A DNA stretch of 14,461 nt from an uncultured Clostridia bacterium (lineage in GTDB: Bacteria > Bacillota > Clostridia > Christensenellales > Aristaeellaceae), in contig CALCTW010000014.1 in assembly GCA_937907055.1 (NCBI GenBank), positions 1 through 14,461 of the forward strand, written 5' to 3'. Positions 12,001-14,461 of the stretch are shown piece by piece. Position 1 is the first letter of the stretch. The number at the start of each line of letters is the position of its first letter. The notes below the pieces were generated by a model. The model was given only the letters and a program-made list of their open reading frames with translations. It searched no databases and had not been told where the DNA came from. The position numbers were made by a program, and so were the translations under genes.

Positions 12001-13636
12001 ATTCCTCAGAGGAAGCGAACCACAGCGATTCCGCGTTCGCTTCGGCCTTCACCACGATGCTGATCTTGCCGTGATGCTTTTCCGTATCCACCTCGTCCAG
12101 CACATTGATCGTGCCGTGGCTGGTCACCGTCTCCTTCAGTGCCTCGTTCTGATAAACAGCAACAGAATAGGTAAAGTCCTTTCCTTCGGTCACCGCGGAG
12201 CCGTTCACGCTCTCCGTGGTGGAAAGCGCGGCGGCGCTGTCGCTCCAGCTGATCTCCGGCACCTTCAGCGCGGCCTTGGTGATCTTCAGATAGCTCTTCC
12301 CGGCAGCGGTAAAGTGGGTCTGATCCACCTGCGTGCTGCCGTCCGGCATCACGTCATCGGAGGTATACTCCGCCATAAATTCGCAGGGCACACCGTCCGC
12401 CTTGAAATAATCCTTATTGCTCAGGGTAAAGCCGGCCTCAGCGTATTCGTCGTTCACCACAGTCAGGGCGCACAGCTCCACATAGCCTTCATCGCCGTAC
12501 TTCATCCACAGCTTCGCGTCGCGCACATTCGTCATCGCGGCAGGCCAGGCCACGCGGAAGTTGACCGTCTTGCCGTAGCTCGCGGTCACGGGAGATGCCG
12601 CGCCGGTATCGATCACCTGACCGTCCACATACAGCGTATTGGCGGTCACGCGGGCGGCAGCAGCCATCACCGGCAGGTCTTCTTCGGTTTCGGGTTCGAT
12701 ATCGTATTCACCGGCGGCAAAAACGATCACATCGTCTTCATCCTGCGCTTCCGCCGCGGTCATGGTTTCATCAGAGATATCATTCGTGTTATCGATAACG
12801 GGGGTATTATCGCTTTCCACATTGGTTTCGTCATCAACAGGAGTTTCGGAAATGACCTCGATCTCATCCGCGATCACTTCCAGCGCGGGCAGACGGATGC
12901 CTTCCACGCGCGCGGCGTTTTCGCTGATCAGCTGTTCGGTCAACGCCTGCGTCTCCGCGGCATCCAGTGCCGTGATCACACGCGCCTGCACAAAGGCCGT
13001 CGCGGCCTTGCCTTCATCGGTGAAGGAAAGAAGCAGCCAATCCTGCGCGGGATCATTCTGCTTCGCGGCGATCACAGCCCAGGCATAGCCTGTGCTCTGC
13101 ACCGTGCGCATCGGGCCCTTTCCGGCGGCGGTGTACAGACGGGCGCCCACGGGCACCTCCACATAACCGCGCTCAAAGTGGACCGCGGGCGCTTCCTCGC
13201 CCTCGGCCTCATCGGCGGTCACGTTCTCACCTTCACCGGCAGTTTTCTCACCGGCTTCCGCGTCCGGCGTTGCGGTCTGCGCTTCATCTTCAGCATCAGC
13301 CGTTTCCGTCAGGACGGCGTCATTGCCATCGGCAGCCGTATCTGTCACGGCGTCATCCGCCGCGTCAGCATCGGCACCGGTCACAGCATCCGCGTCCGCT
13401 TCTCCTTCCGCGTCAGTCTGATCGGCCTTTCCGCCGACAGCTTCATTCACCGCGTCCTCCACAGGCGCGGGAGCGATGCTCGCATCCTCCTCCGCCCCGG
13501 TCTGCGCGGCTTCCACAGACGTCACCTGCTCCACCACCGGGATGGGCATGTCTGTCTCCTCTGCGAATACATGGACGGGCACATTGCTCATCACCAGCAC
13601 CACAGACATCAGCATTGCAAGAAATCTTTTTTTCAT
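1..13636 (-). CDS. Giant multi-domain secreted surface protein (YDG/MBG/InlB-like repeats), 3' end outside window
   Basis: An uninterrupted frame of 4,545 codons, with no stop before the window edge. The start is ATG at 13634-13636, preceded by a GGGGG run 7 nt upstream, and followed at once by a clear signal peptide (MKKR, hydrophobic core, VFA cleavage site near residue 25), which fixes the start. Visible modules in order: acidic linker (26-152), SH3b-like (about 157-232), Ig-like segments (to about 640), InlB-B-like repeat (W686), YDG/MBG block (737-1157), fibronectin-like module (1159-1262), InlB-B/MucBP-like region (about 1445-2345), Ig-like segment, YDG/MBG block (2567-3553), fibronectin-like modules (3549-3665, 4011-4149), Ig I-set-like domain (about 4155-4236), YDG block (4252 to the edge). 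Such proteins in Clostridia are extracellular, usually wall- or surface-anchored, and are presumed adhesins or stalks; that role is inferred. No catalytic domain was recognised. Cysteines are sparse. No anchor motif is visible because the C-terminus is missing. Frame and signal peptide are certain; function is not. Confidence 0.93.
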   Translation of the reverse strand, partial: MKKRFLAMLMSVVLVMSNVPVHVFAEETDMPIPVVEQVTSVEAAQTGAEEDASIAPAPVEDAVNEAVGGKADQTDAEGEADADAVTGADADAADDAVTDTAADGNDAVLTETADAEDEAQTATPDAEAGEKTAGEGENVTADEAEGEEAPAVHFERGYVEVPVGARLYTAAGKGPMRTVQSTGYAWAVIAAKQNDPAQDWLLLSFTDEGKAATAFVQARVITALDAAETQALTEQLISENAARVEGIRLPALEVIADEIEVISETPVDDETNVESDNTPVIDNTNDISDETMTAAEAQDEDDVIVFAAGEYDIEPETEEDLPVMAAAARVTANTLYVDGQVIDTGAASPVTASYGKTVNFRVAWPAAMTNVRDAKLWMKYGDEGYVELCALTVVNDEYAEAGFTLSNKDYFKADGVPCEFMAEYTSDDVMPDGSTQVDQTHFTAAGKSYLKITKAALKVPEISWSDSAAALSTTESVNGSAVTEGKDFTYSVAVYQNEALKETVTSHGTINVLDEVDTEKHHGKISIVVKAEANAESLWFASSEESIASYYSDASAPVVTAFTVGSDENGYTLRAEAKDEYSGVAQYAFAAVSGAGDVTAWSDASYEGEAVFKAEYALTEEGAYRFFAKDHFGNVTASDPINVYRVTYHDYYEDSVLTPASELMPEGESKTISLNPVRLGYEFTGWYTDEDCTVPLADDQITAATPDVYAGWKMNTLDVKTTEAGETESKTAFEKTYDGNALQITAYADGKGVDVRYAWIDPATEEVISETDTVSFTDSTDTKTITVKAMMDVWNGEEFVTVTDTKDITVTINKAELNLKVADQEITFGEDAPEYTYTLEGFVNGETEATASGLKLDITCEYDKDTNGKAGDYDITASFSADNYTLSESSVTVGTLTVDKLDLSEPAEVSLSEKEFTYDGTSKLPAVTVTYNGVTLVKDTDYTLTLPENMVNAGDKAIGIEFIGNYKGAQTADYTIDKATLTEAEVSITGWVFDATAHQPHLIGAGHNPADPEAEFPSAYKIHYHYADNEGKELDKAPVNAGTYTVWAVIDPENDNYDTTTTPAASYTIEKRELIIQAASQDFLYDGQEHSYEYWSLSEDSELQGADEIQSVTVTGVVKNKTDENGVPNVPSNAVFSPSAVPANYSITYVNGKLTVGDGKLSAPIALRWDMANPGVARWSEVNAEGVEVAYQVKLYKKAADSEEFVLVDTYDTDKTSMDFTDELHTVTGDYYFTVQALSAGGEAQENYRDSDVSENSVTKKTVMIKLIADQGIDAITLDGEAVQEQIVINGESVSVSAVLLDGYEANGNVWSTEDDVAISDPALLSTQLIIHAAEDEYAVSVTARADKVQPVIVDGSLRAENMTEGEHAGEVMLTFTAKSGAGITKYAFSTAASADDLDAEGETTYLYTIDPEKTVSPEIYLSDAKTWYVHASDGETWVSAGPLSIYELSFLPGNPDATGSVENVFKGENSSMTLPVCDAEHGYQVDEMEFVGWNDGNGNIYLPGDKYNGNGNHTFTAEWTNAAASYSIKHYYQTIDIEHDNALDYPDTADEITQHGRSGDTVVFGEENLLLKTGFVVDYALINGERVDDPIGASMTLQTASDNDIRVFYKRAPYKLSFKVNGDDSLVYETREYVYGAKIAVEPQETTLPEKDGYTFYGWVYNNEETRPETMPAFDVEAEGFFVHGTVEYQVVYYLENLDGTYSLSNARTVTGSSFYGTEYNFSTASGKDYVKSIGGYSIKSVDVVTDGEIPAREEQAAGGANASGVFVSPNTVAKYYYMRTRHTLTIRIEKAGTDEVITRQFTLPLGATPDLMLGDDHITSFAGLADMDDTYWRELFTEAYGETALDNYKLAGFANWSTGSCPTTMPDGSVTMTLQFIPYGGGGPGHELVNLGYIYMALPSDNLVNGSRYIPKSMIEGEDARVTSVLLYETEVPGFENKKTATAYYFNGVLAAVKLEMPGMTYSRVTLDYSPYTRGEYSNYYLTNSANNRLEEFCIGSPVEVRAYLGRSHYTLIQDPALTATSLRPTPPTKTVTPWIPWGDVRTLPVLSNDLYPGFEFDGWKMYDCSYDSTRDNWTATTENTDVVVKPVMTDGVVTSYTINMPQGNAYAIAQWKPAVIDQEIVHIFQGVDGGYPSALLNTLSQQPVSEGVNDLGDGNAAVKVTAESGEYVIRYYTGVPAEGSASDGRLIGVIELRKILNDQDITIGDYAIEETGFTYSYTNVIRDRSINLNGDDTLHYLYPVTLRYYYTANIYEVNLDADIIATDGGDIGESSVTGAGQFVYGAVAVLNAQIAPGYDFVGWFDHDAVIDEEGAFVEDATALSDNPAYFFNVYKDRALVAVIRPHMPDTAAVVIDSVDEYVFNYTETTPLTCKVTLPEDTTGETKIQSYRWYLIDGETRTLIEEFNDKQQIPFALGQQVGEYTYQVEVTTVNPLNGRTAKAVSEEFTVTVKPIESDVVLIGAEETFDNTKNHGYTVKCEKEEFTFGTDYVFYVSDEPMDTCEGGTLIDSAEALAKLNQRDAGTYTLYYYVKSLNDGLSVADQVMSTDLVIKPKQVKLSAQSMIQKVYDGTTAVPADVIEEIEAADAKNNTWYKITGFIAGDPDNYTLDVGEDNAYNNAHVEGAATVTLSGLSLAGEHANYVLAADEAIFDAKITVRPLTVVWSVAEGGDKDETGFFYYYDAKSHMLVGTLEEAGEDTGVVDGEDVKLNLTVNRTPFIPADYRATAAIDKTAKAMEEGNYQATDYKLLNTRCDYRIVRCPVTLYPVAGSGESDECEYDLRLHTLSKIGAEGLPEGFTVSGETNGSYVNAGEYKVSVSNEGLMILNAAGKDTSGYFDITCNKSDLTINKRPVTIMDLIASDKIYDGNTDAELATKDVTVWGGSTITVADCTLDGKFSIDELYVTGLSGQFEDAEAGTDKQVIIDLTNAVLTGYDRNNYYIKAVDDPTADIIKKEILVKVTTPDVVYGQDVSMEVVCFMGSDDDAQDVTEQVSGTFSFAVKDGYAVICDVAQPQDVTAESLCYPDASEQAYIAALQNITLAYNGDGANYDFVLEHEGLKVNKRPVAIAAAEDYGVSKVYDTTADTTAENKADILSDSYVLTAVQDDLNSGVLLKDAETVKLASCNSVYNSADVPDADAVTVSDCVLENADNYVLVNDTYTIKGQILPLPVILTVGEMTKVYGNTDPAVKYSVKDEDGNTIANTSLKGVTFERDEGENVDGSPYEVRAIVDETVNPNYTITTVPGTLNITPRTLTISVDGDRTIKYGDVYDSDAYTAYTIIATGWASIETEAEKNAYIESVSANGYIYVLDGSEEIVLNSGDVMLLHVRGNAYPVSVYSDVEAFSSNYTLQYKTKNLTIKPRPVYVESGITAADKPYDGNAMAELTVSDAVIIGLMAADEGKVTLSLDPDQVTGTFNSKNVSEANTVAIAYADGALVITNADGYQDYVLASSGNQESAEAVITSILLHITVDDAEVVYGTPVSGLPAFGYTVEQSDYVTGDNDGNALEGAVQYIDTGYTAATPAGTVLPISVDTAASTLKAKYDNYTIEYASGELTVTKAQFAAPVYRWMDDEIGTAKWDTIEAISETAVSGYQVELVRSVNGGTAEVVMTVTVDQPASGMASYDFYDAIHENGEGRYELRITTLSANTDNVLDSEQSSNGAPLYAAKTYIKFNNDAVTLAGAGENAFVNITAVLDETNTAEDAASACIVLIAGEKADIRVSAANDTGYAVSAAKTGSLTEITAPVIRDADFLEATDVTMQVQLNANKSNDKDETVTITYKKTAPTLDASMQMQYQGVDAEALVYGYTNTDVAVITTPSVVDDNVDTDGYTYTAAWRMQYNYPRPANTITGVTDLVWNSEDETAYPDGLKVIVAEGTVLYPIWCSVTATRLDNGASVTREYKLVVPVLQAKIYPTIESSEWTYGESRIYYEVPTEKGNPENAQVDYYYTDTPIPAGTVYPLVNTAEFAEAQGLTAGHPTDAGIWYIYAFVHSSQNFTAGWSTMTAGDETTAEKTTIRIRQAKLSAPEDLKLVKVNGNESYYGQTSWKQVMTFTPSYTAEDGETITNSNTINMKENMGTEDASASFITPTYSIVLKKEGTVLNTWTFPATSVTLNITRYLSTNGTYTFEVTAVSDNTDNCLDSDTVIAELKIEKSIQETTHGVTTQSDVNRVYDGTPTTLSIKEPCNPSATYQWYRTVGESITKVSEEKTIDIYDVADSGLYTCVVNDGGIVYSTSLDVTITLRTITLTAENDEKIYDGTPLTNGCFTVTEGTGIGLDETAVDYTDMETDHTAKSELHSVTLNMTADSQQTDKGTHANKIAPESVVIERFTAGGDPVDATDNYIVNLVPGVLEVKPKPVGEIVMEQPDDEIYRALAWEPKPVVTYNVSETESIVLVEGQDFVYSYSDNLNVGVATVTVTGINNYSGTQSKTFNILHKPVTITAKDATKVYDSKPLTQPLFDATALEPTDPHIFTVVMTAESTITDFGSTTNVIATVDGVEVTTINATIVGNYLVTVENGLLSIERKAVTITADSNAKTYDSTALTDDGFT
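2..928 (-). repeat. Third YDG block, running off the window
   Basis: YDG-type signatures at residues 4252 (KIYDGTPLTNGCFTV), 4445 (KVYDSKPLTQPLF) and 4534 (KTYDSTALTDDGF). Each is introduced by a T-I/V-T-A strand (ITLTAEND, VTITAKDA, VTITADSN). The last copy is cut by the window edge, which shows that the repeat array continues and that the true C-terminus is further away. Confidence 0.85.
929..1185 (-). other. Ig I-set-like domain with an N-terminal YDG motif
   Basis: Residues about 4152-4236. The core has YQWYR and, about 25 residues later, DSGLYTCVV, the W and D-x-G-x-Y-x-C signature of immunoglobulin I-set domains. An upstream Cys (KEPCNPSATYQW) might form the disulfide. The domain starts with a YDG motif (RVYDGTPTTLSI, Y4168) exactly where the first Ig strand would be, so the YDG and Ig elements share one module here. 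Confidence 0.65.
1190..1605 (-). repeat. Fibronectin III-like module 3
   Basis: Residues about 4011-4149 start with LSAPEDLKLVKVNG and contain PTYSIVLKKEGTVLNTW and GTYTFEVTAVSDNTDNCLDS. This copy carries an extra loop of about 30 residues rich in Thr, Asn and Glu after the first strands, compared with modules 1 and 2. Confidence 0.6.
2640..2990 (-). repeat. Fibronectin III-like module 2
   Basis: Residues about 3549-3665 start with FAAPVYRWMDDEIGTAKWDT and contain SGYQVELVRSVNG and GRYELRITTLSANTDNVLDS. The order and spacing of strands match module 1 at nt 10162-9850, and the ending L-S-x-N-T-D-N-x-L-D-S is shared with module 3. Confidence 0.65.
2975..6285 (-). repeat. Second, longest YDG/MBG module block
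   Basis: YDG signatures stand at residues 2567 (KVYDGTTAV), 2862 (KIYDGNTDAEL), 3076 (KVYDTTADTT, a variant) and 3373 (KPYDGNAMAEL). MBG-like modules lie at about 3162-3245 (TKVYGNTDPAVKYSV to GTLNITPR), 3247-3357 (TIKYGDVY to NLTIKPR) and 3460-3553 (VVYGTPVSGLPAFGY to GELTVTK). The linker strand that joins modules is usually K/R-P-V/L, as in INKRPVTI, VNKRPVAI and IKPRPVYV. The domain order is regular but pairwise identity appears low. Confidence 0.8.
6595..9304 (-). repeat. InlB-B/MucBP-like central region with unrecognised inserts
   Basis: Residues about 1445-2345 contain four InlB-like G-W signatures (W1494, W1660, W2062, W2302) alternating with MucBP-like strands such as YSIKHYYQTID and YQVVYYLENLDGTYSLS. 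In between, from about nt 8290 to 7290, is a stretch that matches no module I recognise. It includes a GGGG turn (IPYGGGGPGHELVNLGYIYM) and a tyrosine- and asparagine-rich part (GEYSNYYLTNSANNRLEEF). MucBP and InlB repeats are known from mucus- and host-binding proteins, so this may be the binding part of the molecule, which is an inference. Confidence 0.6.
9850..10162 (-). repeat. Fibronectin III-like module 1
   Basis: Residues about 1159-1262 start with LSAPIALRWDMANPGVARWSE and continue with AYQVKLYKKA and DYYFTVQALSAGG. This is the fibronectin III layout: a conserved Trp early, a Y-x-V-x-L strand in the middle, and a Y-x-F-x-V strand near the end. Two further copies are at nt 2990-2640 and 1605-1190. 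Confidence 0.65.
10165..11460 (-). repeat. First YDG/MBG module block
   Basis: YDG signatures occur at residues 737 (KTYDGNALQ), 918 (FTYDGTSKL) and 1085 (FLYDGQEHSY), with a divergent copy (VFDATAHQPH) in between. Between them lies a full MBG-like module (about 808-905) with the family pattern: ITFGEDAPEYTYTLEGF, later AGDYDITASFSADNYTLS and a final GTLTVDK. Each module ends in a short T-V-x-K/G strand that begins the next, giving a head-to-tail chain of beta domains. Assignment is by motif recognition; copies are strongly diverged, so they are not recent duplications. Confidence 0.8.
11495..11715 (-). repeat. First InlB-B-like (Listeria-Bacteroides) repeat
   Basis: Residues about 641-714 contain YRVTYHDYYED, GYEFTGWYTDEDC and YAGWK. 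This is the usual InlB B-repeat pattern: V-x-F/Y start, G-Y-x-F-x-G-W in the middle, A-x-W at the end, with the signature Trp at residue 686. Related signatures occur at W1494 (EFVGWN), W1660 (YTFYGWVYN), W2062 (FEFDGWK) and W2302 (YDFVGWF). These beta-grasp modules are common in adhesins of Gram-positive bacteria. Confidence 0.8.
12940..13168 (-). other. SH3b-like segment of the giant protein
   Basis: Residues about 157-232 read VPVGARLYTAAGKG, then WAVIAAKQN, then DWLLLSFTDEGKAATAFVQA, a spacing of small beta strands typical of bacterial SH3 (SH3b) domains, which often bind peptidoglycan. It is followed by a predicted helix (DAAETQALTEQL) and a second acidic linker rich in Asp, Glu, Thr and Asn up to about residue 325. 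The fold is inferred from pattern only. Confidence 0.5.
13181..13561 (-). other. Acidic Ala/Asp/Glu-rich low-complexity stretch of the giant protein
   Basis: Residues 26 to about 152 consist mainly of Ala, Asp, Glu, Thr and Gly, for example ADADAVTGADADAADDAV, with almost no aromatic residues. It looks like an intrinsically disordered, strongly negative linker next to the mature N-terminus. Such a linker could extend the first folded module from the cell or bind cations; both are inferences. The repetitive codons (GCG, GAC, GCC, GAA) produce a Ser/Thr/Arg-rich shadow frame on the other strand. Confidence 0.8.
13562..13636 (-). other. Signal peptide of the giant surface protein
   Basis: Residues 1-25: a short basic N-terminus (MKKR), a hydrophobic core (FLAMLMSVVLVM) and a likely signal peptidase I site after VFA, followed immediately by acidic EETD. 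This marks the protein for Sec-dependent export. There is no lipobox cysteine, so it is not a lipoprotein. Confidence 0.9.
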
Positions 13637-13665
13637 TGCGATACCCCCGAAAAAAGTTAGTTTCA

Positions 13666-13683
13666 CCGGATCATAAATCCCGG
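13666..13683 (-). other. Hairpin in the leader just upstream of the giant gene's ribosome binding site
   Basis: On the minus strand CCGG-G-AT, loop TTATG, AT-CCGG: a six-pair stem with one bulged G, ending 17 nt before the GGGGG ribosome-binding run (13644-13648). Further upstream, ATCGCC (13793-13798) could pair with GGCGAT, and GTTACA with TGTAAC (the two boxes at 13727 and 13758 are inverted). These pairings compete, so the leader could switch between folds; this is not shown. Confidence 0.35.
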
Positions 13684-13863
13684 CCTTCCCTGCCATGTCA
13701 CAGCAACGCTTCACGGCGTCCGTTCCGTTACATCGCCGCTTTCACAACCGGTTTTCGTGTAACTGACAGGCGGAGATTCCTCCCTTTCAGATGGCGATTC
13801 TTTTTCTGTTTTGTTACAAAATCAGTTCGCGTTCCTTAAAAAAGGATAGAATTCTCCAACCAT

Positions 13864-13891
13864 ATTCTATCATATTATCAAAAAAACGCAA
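13864..13891 (-). promoter_or_regulatory. Predicted sigma-A promoter of the giant gene
   Basis: On the minus strand TTGCGT (13891-13886) is followed after 16 nt by TAGAAT (13869-13864), which is preceded by TG one base away (TGATAGAAT), an extended -10 element. The spacer is a T-run and AT-rich. Transcription would start near 13857, leaving an untranslated leader of about 220 nt before the ATG at 13636. A short inverted repeat CAAG-N5-CTTG (13889-13901) overlaps the -35 element. Confidence 0.6.
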
Positions 13892-14111
13892 GTATTTCTT
13901 GTATTTTCGTGCCCGTTACATTCCATTAATATAAGAAACATTTGTCACATTTCATCCGATATCTTTCTCTTTTTCGTAATGATTACATTCCCGCCCGGAA
14001 CCTTCCCCCTACCTGATATAGTGTAGTTTTCATCAGACAACGCCACAGAATGTAACACTGAGCCATTAGGTCAAGAGGTTTTAGCCTGTTTTTTTGACGG
14101 CTTTTACAGAA

Positions 14112-14285
14112 TCAATGCATGATGTTGGTTTTCTTCGCGCAATCCGCAAGAACCAGTTTGAAAACCTTGTCATTCATCGTCTGTTTACCCTTGTTGGCGA
14201 AGTGGAAGTTCACCAAGTAAGTGGTCCTGCCACTCTTGACCTCAATGTCGGGTGCACGGGTCTGCTCAGTCTTTTCAAAAGTCAT
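14112..14285 (-). CDS. tnpW: TnpW-family transposon-encoded small protein
   Basis: A protein of 57 residues. The start is ATG at 14283-14285, chosen because an excellent ribosome binding site (AAGGAGGTGA, 14300-14291) lies with its GGAGG 8 nt upstream. A longer version from GTG at 14321 would overlap the upstream stop as GTGA but has no such site. The core SGRTTYLVNFHFANKGKQTM, followed by DKVFKLVLAD, fits the TnpW family: a G-x-T-T-Y-x-V-x-x-x-F-x-x-x-x-K-x-T strand region and an amphipathic helix. These small proteins of unknown function are carried by conjugative transposons and related elements in Clostridia. The gene lies 32 nt downstream of the YqaJ-like gene and is probably co-transcribed with it. 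Assignment rests on memory of the family pattern. Confidence 0.75.
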   Translation of the reverse strand: MTFEKTEQTRAPDIEVKSGRTTYLVNFHFANKGKQTMNDKVFKLVLADCAKKTNIMH

Positions 14286-14300
14286 GTAAATCACCTCCTT
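14286..14300 (-). promoter_or_regulatory. Strong ribosome binding site of the TnpW gene
   Basis: AAGGAGGTGATTTAC directly before the ATG is an almost complete complement of the 16S rRNA 3' end. It decides the start of the 57-residue protein over the upstream GTG. Confidence 0.85.
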
Positions 14301-14317
14301 TTTCGTTTCTGTGTTTC

Positions 14318-14461
14318 TCACTTCACAGAGAAGCGCTTGGTAGTGCTCCGAACCACGTACATGTCCAGCACATCCGGATCGAAGTCCTTCTTCATGGCAG
14401 CGGTATCCAGTCGGGTGGTCTCGACGGCCTTGTAGGTCACAGCATGGTCACCGGCGATCAT
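14318..14461 (-). CDS. C-terminus of a YqaJ-type (lambda-exonuclease-like) recombinase nuclease, 5' end outside window
   Basis: The last 47 residues before TGA at 14318-14320. The sequence TYKAVETTRLDTAAMKKDF followed by STTKRFSVK matches the C-terminal tail of YqaJ-like phage and ICE exonucleases, in which a conserved T-x-R-L-D-T/S-x-x-L/M-K-K is followed by S-x-x-R-x-F. These enzymes degrade one strand of double-stranded DNA for single-strand annealing recombination, together with a RecT-like partner. The catalytic residues lie in the missing N-terminal part, so activity cannot be judged. The Met at the window edge is probably internal. Confidence 0.7.
   Translation of the reverse strand: MIAGDHAVTYKAVETTRLDTAAMKKDFDPDVLDMYVVRSTTKRFSVK

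Larger units (their letters stand above)
13637..14111. promoter_or_regulatory. 475-nt non-coding region with repeated GTTACA/TGTAAC boxes
   Basis: No credible gene is seen here on either strand. The part from about 13800 to 13980 is AT-rich. Exact GTTACA or TGTAAC boxes lie at 13727-13732, 13758-13763, 13813-13818, 13915-13920 and 14051-14056. Variants are ATTACA at 13982-13987 and GTCACA at 13697-13702 and 13944-13949. Two boxes sit in palindromes: TTTTGT-T-ACAAAA (13809-13821) and GTAAT-G-ATTAC (13976-13986). No convincing intrinsic terminator was found after the upstream gene; a weak AGCC/GGCT stem with a T-rich loop lies at about 14080-14105. The boxes flank the promoter on both sides. 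Confidence 0.6.

Noticed and set aside
7262..12001. Open frame of 1,579 codons on the plus strand
   Set aside because: Antisense shadow of the giant gene in the same phase; its composition mirrors the YDG and InlB modules and no family is recognisable.
12639..13088. Ser/Thr-rich 149-codon plus-strand frame
   Set aside because: Low-complexity product created by reading the complement of the acidic linker; no ribosome binding site.
1..13636. CRISPR array or tandem DNA repeats in the repetitive gene
   Set aside because: The repetition is at protein-module level, strongly diverged in DNA, without constant repeats and regular spacers.
12071..13660. Open frame of 529 codons on the plus strand, ending past the start of the giant gene
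   Set aside because: It covers the complement of the signal peptide and acidic stretch, which are clearly real on the minus strand; no recognisable domain.
13637..13857. Known riboswitch in the leader (c-di-GMP, c-di-AMP or cobalamin type)
   Set aside because: Short resemblances only; the conserved cores that I remember are not present.
14080..14105. Possible terminator after the TnpW gene (AGCC / GGCT with T-run)
   Set aside because: Only a 4-bp stem with the T-run inside the loop rather than after the stem; not convincing as an intrinsic terminator on either strand.
14094..14435. 113-codon plus-strand frame opposite the TnpW and YqaJ-like genes
   Set aside because: The minus strand has recognisable families and a near-perfect ribosome binding site here, so this is a shadow.

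Overview
The window is dominated by one gene. A single reading frame on the minus strand starts at 13636 and stays open to the left edge. It encodes at least 4,545 residues of a secreted, multi-domain surface protein whose C-terminus lies outside the window. No stop and no frame change were seen over 13.6 kb. The recurrent Y-D-G, MBG-like, InlB-B-like, fibronectin-like and immunoglobulin-like modules, the strong AAGGAGGTGA ribosome binding site on the neighbouring small gene, and the TnpW and YqaJ-type genes point to a Gram-positive member of the Clostridia with medium GC content, probably a gut commensal. Genus cannot be determined from this window.

Layout, in transcription order (right to left, all minus strand): (1) 14461-14318, the last 47 residues of a YqaJ/lambda-exonuclease-like protein; (2) 14285-14112, a 57-residue TnpW-family protein; (3) 14111-13637, an AT-rich non-coding region with a recognisable promoter, a leader of about 220 nt and an unusual number of GTTACA/TGTAAC boxes; (4) 13636-1, the giant surface protein.

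The giant protein begins with a signal peptide (residues 1-25). An acidic Ala/Asp/Glu-rich stretch, an SH3b-like segment and Ig-like segments follow. Then comes a first InlB-B-like repeat, a first YDG/MBG block, a fibronectin-like module, a block of InlB-B/MucBP-like and unrecognised modules, a long second YDG/MBG block, further fibronectin-like and Ig-like modules, and a last YDG block that runs off the window. The architecture is that of a long extracellular stalk or adhesin; the anchor (LPXTG, SLH or other) would lie beyond base 1.

The two small genes at the right belong to the vocabulary of integrative elements and prophages, so the giant gene sits beside, or is cargo of, a mobile element; the window is too short to tell which. 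The long plus-strand open frames opposite the giant gene are treated as shadows caused by near-absence of the codons TTA, CTA and TCA. Nothing here is clearly a new system. The parts most worth a second look are the repeated boxes and leader upstream of the giant gene, the unrecognised central part of the protein (nt about 8290-7290), and the mobile-element context.
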